This document shows, piece after piece, positions 8,453-17,041 of a stretch of DNA of 62,438 nt. Position 1 is the stretch's first letter, and every line of letters begins with the position of its first letter. Where the stretch lies: positions 1-62,438 of the forward strand of contig NZ_FCNT01000019.1 in NCBI RefSeq assembly GCF_900021155.1. The letters run 5' to 3'. Made by a program: the position numbers and the translations under genes. The notes beneath the pieces were generated by a model. The model saw only the letters and a program-made list of their open reading frames with translations. It had not been told where the DNA came from and searched no databases. This DNA is from Alistipes sp. CHKCI003. GTDB taxonomy: Bacteria > Bacteroidota > Bacteroidia > Bacteroidales > Rikenellaceae.

Positions 8453-8722
8453 GGATTCCGGACGCCTCGCAGCCCGCCGCAATGGTTCGCCGGCGGACAG
8501 CGGACACCGCCCCGCCCGTCCACAAAGAGCGCCCCCGGCGGGCGGACAGCCGCGCCGCGAACGGCACCCCGGTCCGGCCCTACACGCTGCGATACGCTCC
8601 CCCGGGCCGTACCCTTCGACGCTTCGTATCCTCACACGCCCCGCCCGCCGAACCCGACGGGTAGGCGCCGCCCTGCAAATTCGGCGCCGACCCGTGCGAT
8701 GGTCCGAAGAGCTCAGCGGCGG

Positions 8723-9379
8723 CTATGCGTTCGCCTTCGCGTGATCGGCGAGGAACTGAGCCAGCCCGCTGTCGGTCAGAGGATGCTTGAGCAGTCCCTT
8801 GATCGCCGCGAGCGGACAGGTCGCCACATCGGCGCCGGCGTCCATGCACTGCACGATGTGCTGCGTATGGCGGATCGAAGCGGCGAGCACCTGCGTCTCG
8901 AACCCATAGTAGCGATACATCCGCACGATATGCGCCACCAGCTCCACCCCGTCCTCGCAAATATCGTCCAGACGGCCGACGAAGGGCGACACATACGTAG
9001 CGCCCGCCTTGGCGGCGAGCAACGCCTGACCGACCGAAAAGACCAGCGTACAGTTGGTGCGGATGCCTTTCCGTGCGAAATATTTCACGGCACGGATGCC
9101 CTCGGCCGTACACGGCAGCTTCACCACGATGTTGGGATGCAGCGCCGCGAGCTCTTCGCCCTCGCGGACCATGCCGTCGAAATCGGTGGCGATCACCTCG
9201 GCGCTCACGTCGCCGTCGACGATGTTGCAGATCTCGACATAGTGGCGGCGGCATGCCTCCTCGCCGCGGATGTTCTCGCGGGCCATGAGCGAGGGGTTGG
9301 TCGTTACGCCGTCGAGCACACCCAATTCGTTGGCCTCGCGGATCTGGGCCAGATTGGCGGTATCGATAAAGAATTTCAT
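8723..9379 (-). CDS. Transaldolase / fructose-6-phosphate aldolase family protein
   Basis: The 218-residue TIM barrel belongs to the short (TalC/FSA-like) transaldolase subfamily, which acts on seven- and six-carbon sugar phosphates in the non-oxidative pentose phosphate pathway. The opening [10 protein letters not shown], the GVTTNPSL motif, the Schiff-base lysine in VVKLPCT (Lys87) and the [12 protein letters not shown] motif are all present. The frame stays open 84 codons upstream, but homologs begin at MKFFIDTA, so the ATG at 9379 is used. A near-consensus -7 box lies 36 bp before it. Whether it acts as transaldolase or as F6P aldolase cannot be told from sequence. Confidence 0.93.
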   Translation of the reverse strand: MKFFIDTANLAQIREANELGVLDGVTTNPSLMARENIRGEEACRRHYVEICNIVDGDVSAEVIATDFDGMVREGEELAALHPNIVVKLPCTAEGIRAVKYFARKGIRTNCTLVFSVGQALLAAKAGATYVSPFVGRLDDICEDGVELVAHIVRMYRYYGFETQVLAASIRHTQHIVQCMDAGADVATCPLAAIKGLLKHPLTDSGLAQFLADHAKANA

Positions 9380-9414
9380 AGATTTATGGATAGGTTTACA
9401 TGTTTTCGAGCGCC

Positions 9415-9422
9415 TAAAGATA
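9415..9422 (-). promoter_or_regulatory. -7 box of the transaldolase gene
   Basis: TATCTTTA on the minus strand differs from TAnnTTTG in the last base. It lies 36 bp before the start codon in an A/T-rich patch. Confidence 0.4.
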
Positions 9423-9757
9423 CGAAAAAAAAGCATACGCCGGGAAAACCGTCCGGATTTTCGACGCCCGGTTCCCGAAAATCCGATTCCCGACCCCTTC
9501 GGAACGCAAAGGCTTCGGGGGGGGGCGCCTCCTGCACGCGGCGGTTTTCGGAGCGAACGGTTTCGGACCGCTGCTCCGGCGCACAAGCGCCTCTCCGGGC
9601 CGTGCGGCGCGGCGCCCGGCAGCGCCCGCACGTCTTCGACCCGACGAAACGCCCTCTCTTCCCGGGCGCCGCGAAGCCTGCGAACGGCGAGCCTCCGGCC
9701 TCCGCAGGATATATTGAGGAAAGGCCGCCGGCCCGCAGCGAAATATTCGGAATTATC

Positions 9758-9788
9758 TTTGAAATGTGGGCGGGTTTGACTACTTTTG
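9758..9788 (+). promoter_or_regulatory. Promoter of lnt
   Basis: TTTG at 9758-9761, 19 bp, then TACTTTTG at 9781-9788 match the Bacteroidota consensus exactly. The start codon follows 23 bp later. Confidence 0.8.
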
Positions 9789-9810
9789 CCGCCGTAAAAT
9801 CTCGCACTCC

Positions 9811-11400
9811 ATGGTACTCAGATTCGCAGCGGTCCTCCTGTCGGCTCTCCTGCTCTCGGCGGGGTGGCTCGGCGCGACGGGTCTGGGTCTCTTCGCGGCG
9901 TTCGTACCCCTGCTGTGGATCAGCGCCTCGTACGACGCCTCGCGCCGCTCGTGGTGGCGCGTCTTCGGCTGGTCGCTGCTCGCCTTCACGCTCTGGAATG
10001 CGATGACCGTCTGGTGGATCTGGTATGCCACGCCGGTCGGGCCATTCGCCGCGACGCTCGCCTCGACGACGCTGAACATGATCGCCTTCATGCTCTTCCA
10101 CACGGTCTCGAAAAAAGCCCCCAAGGCCCTCGCCTACGTCCTGCTCGTCGCGGCATGGATCACCACCGAATACTGGTACACCGTCGGCGAGTTCTCGTGG
10201 CCGTGGCTCATTCTGGGCAACGGATTCTCGCACGACGTGCGGCTGGTGCAGTGGTACGAATACACGGGCGTATTCGGCGGTTCGCTCTGGGTGCTCGCCG
10301 CGAACATCCTCCTCTTCGAAGCGCTGCGGGCGCCGCGCCGCGCCGGCCGGTGGATCGCCGCGGCCGTCGTGCTGTTCGTCCCGATGATCGTCTCCGGCCT
10401 CCTCTATGCGACCTACCGGCAGCCCGACGAAGGGTCGGTGCGGGTGGCGATCGTACAGCCCGATGTCGACGTTTATGCCAAATTCCACGGCGACGACGCA
10501 TGGCAGGAGCGCAACATCGTGGACCTCATTTCGGAGGTGCCCTCCGGCGCACAGTTCATCGTCCTGCCCGAGACGGCAGTCCCGGGCTACTACTGGGAGC
10601 CGCAGCTGGGAGCCGCCAAATATTTCGCGGACGTCCGCGGACCGTTCTGGACCGAACTTCGGGATTCGCTCCGGGCGGCGCACCCCGAAGCGCTGCTCGT
10701 TACGGGCGCCAACACCAACCGGGCCTACCGGCCCGAGCTTCGGAGCCGCACCGCGCGGAAGGACCGCGACGGCGGCTGGTACGACCACTTCAACACGGCC
10801 GTGGGCCTCGACAGCGCGGGCCGCATCCAGCTCCACCACAAAGGGCGGCTGGTGATCGGCGCCGAGAAGACGCCGCTGCCGTGGCTCTTCGAGTGGCTCG
10901 ACTTTCTGGTGATCGACCTCGGCGGCACACTGGGCCAGCTGGGTGTGGGGCAGCACGGCACCGCCTTCGAACACGACGGCGTGCGCGTCGGCCCCGCGAT
11001 CTGCTACGAAGGGCTCTACGGCGACTTCTTCGGCGGCTTCGTCCGCCGCGGGGCGCAGGCCATGTTCATCATCTCGAACGACGGCTGGTGGGGCGACACC
11101 CCGGGTTACAAACACCTCTTCTCGATCTCGCGCCTTCGGGCCGTGGAGCACCGCCGCGCCATCGCGCGCTCGGCCAATACGGGCATGTCGGGCTTCATCG
11201 ACGCGCGGGGCGACGTGGGGCCGACGCTCGGCTGGGACGAACGGGGCGTGCTGACGGACGAGGTGCGGCTCCGTTCCTCCGAGACGGTCTACACCCGCTA
11301 CGGCGACTATCTGGGCCGCATCGCGCAGTACGTCATGCTGCTGTGCGTGCTCTACTACGTCGCCTACCGCTTCAAAAAGAAGAACTACCTCGTATCCTAA
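9811..11400 (+). CDS. lnt: Apolipoprotein N-acyltransferase
   Basis: Lnt adds the third acyl chain to the N-terminal cysteine of lipoproteins at the periplasmic face of the inner membrane. The 529-residue protein has about seven N-terminal hydrophobic segments (residues 1-200), a nitrilase-type catalytic domain (about 210-480) and a last membrane helix near the C-terminus ([15 protein letters not shown]). The catalytic triad is visible as Glu254 (LPETAVPG), Lys344 (HHKGRLV) and Cys398 (PAICYEG). The ATG at 9811 starts a clean first membrane helix, and upstream frame extension would overlap the promoter. folC follows after 15 bp and is probably cotranscribed. Confidence 0.95.
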   Translation: MVLRFAAVLLSALLLSAGWLGATGLGLFAAFVPLLWISASYDASRRSWWRVFGWSLLAFTLWNAMTVWWIWYATPVGPFAATLASTTLNMIAFMLFHTVSKKAPKALAYVLLVAAWITTEYWYTVGEFSWPWLILGNGFSHDVRLVQWYEYTGVFGGSLWVLAANILLFEALRAPRRAGRWIAAAVVLFVPMIVSGLLYATYRQPDEGSVRVAIVQPDVDVYAKFHGDDAWQERNIVDLISEVPSGAQFIVLPETAVPGYYWEPQLGAAKYFADVRGPFWTELRDSLRAAHPEALLVTGANTNRAYRPELRSRTARKDRDGGWYDHFNTAVGLDSAGRIQLHHKGRLVIGAEKTPLPWLFEWLDFLVIDLGGTLGQLGVGQHGTAFEHDGVRVGPAICYEGLYGDFFGGFVRRGAQAMFIISNDGWWGDTPGYKHLFSISRLRAVEHRRAIARSANTGMSGFIDARGDVGPTLGWDERGVLTDEVRLRSSETVYTRYGDYLGRIAQYVMLLCVLYYVAYRFKKKNYLVS

Positions 11401-11415
11401 TACTCATCCTACGAT

Positions 11416-12705
11416 ATGAACTACACCCAGACCCTCGAATTCCTCTTCTCGTCGCTGCCCGCCTACGAACGGACGGGCACCTCGGGTTACAAGCCGGGAT
11501 TGGAGCGCATCACCTCGTTCTGCCGTCATCTGGGCAACCCCCAGCGCAACTTCTTCACCGTACACGTGGCGGGCACCAACGGCAAAGGCTCCGTGTCGCA
11601 CATGATCGCCGCGGTGCTTCAGCAGGCCGGCTACCGCACGGGGCTTTTCACCTCGCCCCACCTGAAGGATTTCCGCGAGCGCATCCGCGTCGACGGCGAG
11701 ATGATCCCCAAGCAGAAGGTCGTGAACTTCGTGGACAAGCACCACGACGTGATGGTCGCGTCGGAACTCTCGTTCTTCGAGATGACCGCGGCGCTCGCGT
11801 TCGACTATTTCGCGCAGAGCGACGTCGAGGTGGCCGTGATCGAAACGGGGCTGGGCGGACGGCTCGACGCCACGAACCTCATCCTGCCGATCGTGAGCAT
11901 CGTTACCAACATCGGCCTCGAACACACGGCGCTGCTGGGCGACACGCTCCGGAAGATCGCCCGCGAGAAGGCCGGCATCATCAAAAAGAGCATCCCCGTC
12001 ATCCTCGGCGAAGCGAATCCGGCCTACAACGAGGTCTTCGAGACGGTCGCCGCCGAAAACCGCTCGAAACTCATCTATGCCGAGCAGGCCGTGGCATGCA
12101 CGCCGCTGGGCAGACAGGGCGACCGTCAGGGATTCCGGCTGGTGCGGACGCGCGACGGCCACGAATTCGAGGTCGAACTGGACATGGCGGGTCTCTATCA
12201 ATACCACAACGTCATCACGGCTACGGCCGCTCTGGATTTCATGCACGAGGAGACCCCGCTGTCGATCAGCCGCCGCGCCTACCTCGAAGGCATGCGCGAC
12301 GCCGCGGCCAACACCTCCCTTCTGGGACGCTGGCAGAAGCTCGCGGACGCTCCGCTCACGATCTGCGACACGGGCCACAACCCCCACGGAATCGCCTACG
12401 TAGCCCGACAGCTGCGCGAATCGAAGTACGAAAAACTCTACTGCGTCGTAGGCTTCGTCAAGGACAAGGACCTCGCCCACATCCTGCCGCATCTGCCGCG
12501 CGAGGCACACTACCTCTTCACGCAGGCGCAGAGCGAACGCTCCGTCCCCGCGCAGGAGCTCGCCGCCAAAGCCTCCATCTACGGCCTCAGCGGCGAAGCG
12601 ATCGAAACCGTGCCTCAAGCCGTGGAACGGGCCCGCGAGCTCGCCACGGAGGCCGACATGATCTTCATCGGCGGCAGCACCTACGTCGTCGGCGAAGCGC
12701 TGTGA
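11416..12705 (+). CDS. folC: Dihydrofolate synthase / folylpolyglutamate synthase
   Basis: FolC adds glutamate to dihydropteroate or to folates, using ATP, in the cytosol. The 429 residues carry the Mur-ligase fold: the P-loop VAGTNGKGSVSH (about residues 49-60), the TSPHLKDFRERI motif, the GLGGRLDATN motif and the C-terminal DTGHNPHG motif. The length is typical. It lies 15 bp after lnt, suggesting one transcript, and is followed by a strong hairpin. Confidence 0.95.
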   Translation: MNYTQTLEFLFSSLPAYERTGTSGYKPGLERITSFCRHLGNPQRNFFTVHVAGTNGKGSVSHMIAAVLQQAGYRTGLFTSPHLKDFRERIRVDGEMIPKQKVVNFVDKHHDVMVASELSFFEMTAALAFDYFAQSDVEVAVIETGLGGRLDATNLILPIVSIVTNIGLEHTALLGDTLRKIAREKAGIIKKSIPVILGEANPAYNEVFETVAAENRSKLIYAEQAVACTPLGRQGDRQGFRLVRTRDGHEFEVELDMAGLYQYHNVITATAALDFMHEETPLSISRRAYLEGMRDAAANTSLLGRWQKLADAPLTICDTGHNPHGIAYVARQLRESKYEKLYCVVGFVKDKDLAHILPHLPREAHYLFTQAQSERSVPAQELAAKASIYGLSGEAIETVPQAVERARELATEADMIFIGGSTYVVGEAL

Positions 12706-12717
12706 TCCGCCCCCGGA

Positions 12718-12757
12718 CGAACGGAGCAGGTCCTTTTCCCCGGACCTGCTCCGTTCG
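12718..12757. terminator. Strong hairpin after folC
   Basis: CGAACGGAGCAGGTCC (12718-12733) pairs perfectly with the 16 bases at 12742-12757 across an 8-nt loop. There is no T-run after it, so it may act as a bidirectional hairpin terminator or a 3'-end stabiliser between the convergent folC and DUF3467 genes. A second perfect 11-bp hairpin lies at 12914-12938. Confidence 0.6.
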
Positions 12758-12999
12758 TTCGCACCGGCGGCGAGCCCGCTCGCCCATGTACACGCTGCGC
12801 ATGCCGAAGCCGCAGCAGCCCCAAGCGGAAGCCAGCGCCGTACAACCCCGACCCACCGCCATGCCGTCTCGCATGCGGCGTGCGCGCCGGCTGCCGTTTT
12901 GCCTGCCGGCGTTCCGCACCGGCCGTCGGCCGGTGCGGGTGGGGAAAAGGCGCCGCGACCGCAGGACCGCTCCCGCCGAAGCCCGGCACCGCGCCTCCG

Positions 13000-13305
13000 C
13001 TACGCCTCCCCGATCTTGGGTCCCATCCCGTCGGGCTGCTGGGGCTTCGGGATCACGATCTTGCCCACGTTGCTCTCGTATCGGGTGATGTTCTCCTGCA
13101 AGGAGATCAGCAACCGCTTGGCGTGTTCGGGCGTCAGGACGATGCGACTCTTGACCTTGGCCTTGGGTACCCCCGGAAGGACGGCCGCGAAGTCGAGGAT
13201 GAATTCGGAAGTGGAATGCGAAATGATCGCGAGGTTCGAATAAACCCCCTGTGCGACCGTCTCGTCGAGGTCGAGATCCAGACCTACTTTCTTAATCTCC
13301 GCCAT
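13000..13305 (-). CDS. DUF3467 protein
   Basis: From the ATG at 13305 the protein has 101 residues. It matches the small cytosolic DUF3467 family, common in Bacteroidota and of unknown function: LDETVAQGVYSNLAIISHSTSEF at its centre, then PGVPKAKVKSRIVLTPEHAKRLL and a Pro-rich tail. An ATG two codons upstream (13311) is also possible. It is monocistronic with a -7 box at 13377-13384. Confidence 0.88.
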   Translation of the reverse strand: MAEIKKVGLDLDLDETVAQGVYSNLAIISHSTSEFILDFAAVLPGVPKAKVKSRIVLTPEHAKRLLISLQENITRYESNVGKIVIPKPQQPDGMGPKIGEA

Positions 13306-13376
13306 GGTCATACGATTTTTAAGGTTTTCAACTCCGTTCGCGCCGGCAGGCGGAAACTCCGCACGCCGCGCATTCA

Positions 13377-13384
13377 CAAAAATA
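13377..13384 (-). promoter_or_regulatory. -7 box of the DUF3467 gene
   Basis: TATTTTTG on the minus strand is an exact TAnnTTTG match. A TTG at 13409-13407 lies 22 bp further up. The leader would be about 65 nt. Confidence 0.5.
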
Positions 13385-13788
13385 CCTCTTTTCGGCCTCC
13401 GTGGTGCAAGCATCCGGCCAAAGTTTTCGTTTTTTTATCAACATCCCGCATGCGCGGGTCGCCGGAACCCGTTTCATCAAGCCGATCGCAGAGCCGAACT
13501 CGTTCGGGTTCCGACAACTCGGGAAACGAACGGAATCAATTCGGCGTTTTCGACAAGCCGGGTGCAACCCGGGTTCGCCCGGAGATCGCCGGGGCGGGAA
13601 GACGAAGGAGAAAACCGACTTTTTTTCCGCGGCGCCGAACTCCGGCCCCTTCGTTTTTCGCACCTTTCGGCTTCGCTTCAGGCGCTTCGCCGGTAAAATG
13701 CGAACGGGATTCGCCTTCGCACCCGGGTCTTCTTTTTCGTATCCTCGGCTTCGGCTCAGATACTCCCGCCCGGCAAAATGCAAATAAA

Positions 13789-13821
13789 TTTGTTTTTGCG
13801 CCCGACTTATTCGTATCTTTG
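13789..13821 (+). promoter_or_regulatory. Promoter of the LysE-type gene
   Basis: TTTG at 13789-13792, 21 bp, then TATCTTTG at 13814-13821. The start codon lies 32 bp downstream. Confidence 0.65.
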
Positions 13822-13852
13822 GGTTCTGAAATCGCACAGAGAGCACAGAAAA

Positions 13853-14530
13853 ATGGGATTCGAAATCATAGAGATCTTATTCAGGGGCATCTGCGTCGGA
13901 ATCGCCGCATCGATCACCGTCGGCCCCGTCGCCGTGCTCTGCATCCAGCGGACCCTCTCGAAAAGCCGCAAGTCCGGCATCGTTTCGGGCATCGGCGTCG
14001 CCTGCGCCGACACGTTCATGGCCATGGCCGCCTTCTTTTTCTACTCGATCCTCCAGACGCAGATCGAACAATACAACACCCTGCTGCGTGTGGTCGGCGG
14101 CATCTTCGTGGTGATCGTGGGCGTCTACATCTTCTCGCAGAACCCCGTGCCGCAGATCCGCCGCAACCGGGCCGGCAAAACGAGCCTCTGGCAGGATTTC
14201 GCCTCGATCTTCGGGCTCACGATCGCCAACTTCATCATGGTCGTCCCCTACATCCTCGCCTTCTTCGCCGTCTTCAAGATTTCGAGCGGCGACCTCACGG
14301 GCGAAGGTTTCGGCGGCTTCGTGCGCGCGGTCTTCGTCATCGTCGGCTTTTTCGGCGGGGCCGCCATGTGGTGGACGCTGCTGGCCTTCGTGCTCGACCT
14401 GTTCCGCCGCCGCTTCCGCCCGCGCCACATGCTCACGATCAACCACGTGGCCGGCATCGTCATCGGCGTGCTGGGCATCTATACGATTCTATCCACCTTT
14501 TTCGATATCTTCCCCAATGTCGGACACTAA
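13853..14530 (+). CDS. LysE/RhtB-family exporter
   Basis: This 225-residue inner-membrane protein has six hydrophobic segments. Its N-terminal GICVGIAASITVGPVAVLCIQRTL matches the LysE/RhtB signature region (GP in the first helix, then a basic loop). The family exports amino acids or small metabolites, and the substrate cannot be assigned. The last 14 bp overlap cmk, suggesting translational coupling. The ATG at 13853 follows the predicted promoter closely and fits family starts. Confidence 0.85.
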   Translation: MGFEIIEILFRGICVGIAASITVGPVAVLCIQRTLSKSRKSGIVSGIGVACADTFMAMAAFFFYSILQTQIEQYNTLLRVVGGIFVVIVGVYIFSQNPVPQIRRNRAGKTSLWQDFASIFGLTIANFIMVVPYILAFFAVFKISSGDLTGEGFGGFVRAVFVIVGFFGGAAMWWTLLAFVLDLFRRRFRPRHMLTINHVAGIVIGVLGIYTILSTFFDIFPNVGH

Positions 14531-15236
14531 TACACCGGACCGCAAGATCATCATCGCCGTCGACGGCTTCTCCTCGTGCGGCAAGAGCACCTTCGCCAAG
14601 GCCATCGCCGCACGATTGGGCTACATCTTCATCGACACGGGCGCCATGTACCGCGCCGTTACGCTCTATGCGCTCGAACACGGAGCCATCCGCTCGGGCA
14701 TCGTGGACGAGGAGCAGGTCGTCCGGCTGCTCGACCGCATCTCGATCGCCTTCCGCTTCAACCCCGAGCGCGGCGCCAGCGACATCTACGTCGACGGCGA
14801 ACGGGCCGAGGGCCGCATCCGCACGATCGAAGTGAGCAACTGCGTGAGCCGCGTGAGCGCCATCCCCGAGGTGCGGGCCAAGCTGGTGGCCATGCAGCAG
14901 GAGATGGGCCGCCGCAAGGGCGTCGTGATGGACGGGCGCGACATCGGCACGGTGGTCTTCCCCGACGCCGAGCTCAAACTCTTCATGACGGCCGACCCCG
15001 CGGTGCGCGCCCGCCGGCGCTACGACGAACTGCGGGCCAAGGGCGACTGTGTGTCGCTCGCGGAGGTCGAACGCAACGTGCGTTCGCGCGACGAAGCGGA
15101 CATGTCGCGCGCCGTCGCGCCCCTGCGGCAGGCGGCCGACGCCGTGGTGCTGGACAACAGCCGCATGAGCGTCGAGGAGCAAATGGAATGGTTTATGGAC
15201 CTCTACCGCAAGACGTGCGGGGCGCCGGCGCGGTAA
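14517..15236 (+). CDS. cmk: Cytidylate kinase
   Basis: Cmk phosphorylates CMP and dCMP to the diphosphates with ATP. The 239-residue protein shows the P-loop GFSSCGKST (residues 17-25), the IDTGAMYRAVTL motif, GRDIGTVVFPDAELK and the RARRRYDEL motif of the lid. The start overlaps the LysE-type gene by 14 bp. It is followed by a long spacer, not by rpsA as in some bacteria. Confidence 0.96.
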   Translation: MSDTNTPDRKIIIAVDGFSSCGKSTFAKAIAARLGYIFIDTGAMYRAVTLYALEHGAIRSGIVDEEQVVRLLDRISIAFRFNPERGASDIYVDGERAEGRIRTIEVSNCVSRVSAIPEVRAKLVAMQQEMGRRKGVVMDGRDIGTVVFPDAELKLFMTADPAVRARRRYDELRAKGDCVSLAEVERNVRSRDEADMSRAVAPLRQAADAVVLDNSRMSVEEQMEWFMDLYRKTCGAPAR

Positions 15237-15659
15237 GCCCCGTACCCTCTGCCGCGGCGGCACCCGGAGCGCCGCTCCGGCCCGGCCGGCGGCCCCAGCA
15301 CGCGGCAGGAGGCATTTCTCCCGGGTCGGGCGACCGCTCCGTCCGCCGCCAGAAAGAGCGGAAAGGAGCAGCCGCGGGACGGGTCGGAGAGAGACGACGG
15401 GAAGAGGCGGCGGAACGGCGACGGGACGGCAAGACGGAGAGGATGCCGCAACGAAACGCAATGGGGGGGGGAGGCGAGACAATGAGGAGCGGCGTCGGAA
15501 CCGAACGGAACCGGCCGACCGGGCAGCGGCATGCGAACGGCGCCCATTTCGGCCGGCTGCAAGAAAGAAGGGTGGGAGCGGCCGAACCGTCCGGGAGACG
15601 GCGTCCGCGGACATTCCGGAAGAATGCGATCGAATAATTACGTAAAAACAGACACACGC
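15237..15659. other. GC-rich spacer with a G9 run
   Basis: 423 bp between cmk and ispH. Nine G lie at 15463-15471. The translated frames are Arg/Gly/Ala low-complexity. I see no gene or clear promoter box. Confidence 0.5.
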
Positions 15660-16562
15660 ATGCGGATCGAAATCGACGACAAATCGGGATTCTGTTTCGG
15701 GGTCGTGCGGGCGATCACCGAAGCCGAACGGGCGCTCGCCGACGGAGCGACGGTCTATTCGCTCGGCGACATCGTCCACAACCGGATCGAAGTGCAGCGG
15801 CTCGAACGGGCCGGGCTGCACACCGTCGCGCACGGCGACATGGAACGGCTCGGCGGCCGGCGGCTCTTCATCCGCGCCCACGGCGAGCCCCCCTCGACCT
15901 TCGCACGGGCCGCCGAACTGGGCATCGACGTGATCGACGCCACGTGCCCCGTGGTGGCGCGGCTCCAGCGCCGCGTGAAACAGGCGCACGAGCGGATGCG
16001 GGCCGCAGGCGGTCAGGTGGTGATCCTCGGCAAGCGGGGCCACGCCGAAGTGGCGGGCCTCGCCGGTCAGGTCGCCGATCCGACGATCGTCGTCGAGGGA
16101 GAGGAGGATCTGCGGCTGATCGACTTCGCGCGACCGATCTATTTTCTCTCGCAGACCACGCAGAGCATCGCCCTCTTCGAGCGGCTGAGCGGCGAGATGC
16201 GCCGCCGTGCCGCCGATCCCTCGCACGTGGTGATCGAAGACACGATCTGCCGTCAGGTTTCGAACCGCGAACAGCACCTCGCCGAATTCGCCCGCCGCTT
16301 CGACACGGTCGTCTTCGTCTGCGGTCGCAAATCGTCGAACGGCAAGGTACTCTTCGAGGTATGCCGTGCGGCCAACCCCGCGACCCGCCAGATCGAGGAG
16401 CCGGCGGAACTCGACCCCGCATGGTTCCGCGGCGCGGCGTCCGTGGGCATCTGCGGTGCGACTTCCACCCCCAAATGGCTGATGCGGCAGGTGGCGGACG
16501 CCATCCGCGACCGATACTCCGAAGACAATAAACCGACGGAGCTTCCGTTACGAAACCGATGA
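15660..16562 (+). CDS. ispH: 4-hydroxy-3-methylbut-2-enyl diphosphate reductase
   Basis: IspH (LytB) is the last enzyme of the MEP isoprenoid pathway and makes IPP and DMAPP with a [4Fe-4S] cluster. The 300-residue protein has its cluster ligands at Cys12 (GFCFGV), Cys96 (ATCPVV) and Cys197 (DTICRQVSNR), the same numbers as in E. coli. The usual final GASTP motif appears as GATSTP. The frame extends upstream, but MRIEID at 15660 matches family starts. It overlaps the next gene by 4 bp (ATGA). Confidence 0.96.
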   Translation: MRIEIDDKSGFCFGVVRAITEAERALADGATVYSLGDIVHNRIEVQRLERAGLHTVAHGDMERLGGRRLFIRAHGEPPSTFARAAELGIDVIDATCPVVARLQRRVKQAHERMRAAGGQVVILGKRGHAEVAGLAGQVADPTIVVEGEEDLRLIDFARPIYFLSQTTQSIALFERLSGEMRRRAADPSHVVIEDTICRQVSNREQHLAEFARRFDTVVFVCGRKSSNGKVLFEVCRAANPATRQIEEPAELDPAWFRGAASVGICGATSTPKWLMRQVADAIRDRYSEDNKPTELPLRNR

Positions 16563-17041
16563 ACGCGACCGACATGAAGTACCTTACCCGTTCCGTAAAA
16601 TATTTCGTTAGCCTCTGCCTGCTGACCGCAGCGATCGCCGCCGCGCTTCTCGCCACGGGCACGGCGGCCGGCTCGACAGCCGATCTATGGCGGCTGCTCC
16701 TCTTCACGCCGCGCGGATGGTTCCTCATCGGCGCCCTCGTGCTGCTCTCGGCCGTCTATCCCCGTGCGGGCTACACGACCGTCGGCATCGAAGGCGACGC
16801 GGAGCGCCACCGGCAGCAGATCGACGCGGCCTTCCGCAGCATGGGCTTCCTGCCCGCCGGCGAGAAGGACGGCGTGCGGTTCTTCCGCGCCGAAAGTTTC
16901 GTGCGCCGGCTCCGCCTGCGGTTCGACGACCGGATCCGCCTGTCGCAGAACGGACGGCGGATCGAACTGGAAGGGCCGCGCAAGGTCGTGGCACGCATGG
17001 AATACACACTCAAATCGGCCATACTGCAAGACAATGAATAG
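16559..17041 (+). CDS. Small two-helix membrane protein of unknown function
   Basis: The 160-residue protein has two N-terminal membrane helices (about residues 14-34 and 46-66), then a soluble basic domain of about 90 residues with alternating Phe/Arg strands (VRFFRAESFVRRLRLRF). It matches nothing I recognise. It overlaps ispH by 4 bp and the protease gene by 8 bp, so the three are probably translated from one mRNA. ATG at 16574 is an alternative start. Confidence 0.75.
   Translation: MNATDMKYLTRSVKYFVSLCLLTAAIAAALLATGTAAGSTADLWRLLLFTPRGWFLIGALVLLSAVYPRAGYTTVGIEGDAERHRQQIDAAFRSMGFLPAGEKDGVRFFRAESFVRRLRLRFDDRIRLSQNGRRIELEGPRKVVARMEYTLKSAILQDNE

Larger units (their letters stand above)
9380..9810. 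other. Divergent spacer with a G9 run
   Basis: This 431-bp region separates the transaldolase gene from lnt. It holds a promoter at each end and nine G at 9517-9525. Frames open across the middle are low-complexity shadows. Confidence 0.5.
13306..13852. other. Divergent spacer
   Basis: 547 bp between the DUF3467 gene and the LysE-type gene. Promoters lie at both ends. A palindromic CCCGC-ATGC-GCGGG hairpin sits near 13445. No gene is recognisable, although several frames stay open. Confidence 0.5.

Noticed and set aside
9380..9631. 84-codon N-terminal extension of the transaldolase
   Set aside because: The extension is low-complexity, and the family begins at the MKFFIDTA start just after the -7 box.
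12914..12938. Perfect 11-bp hairpin as a separate terminator
   Set aside because: It has no T-run on either strand. It is noted under the folC hairpin only.
9864..13088. A 1074-codon open frame on the plus strand
   Set aside because: It runs out of frame through lnt and folC, and its translation is Arg/Pro/Ala-rich without domains. It is a shadow caused by high GC.
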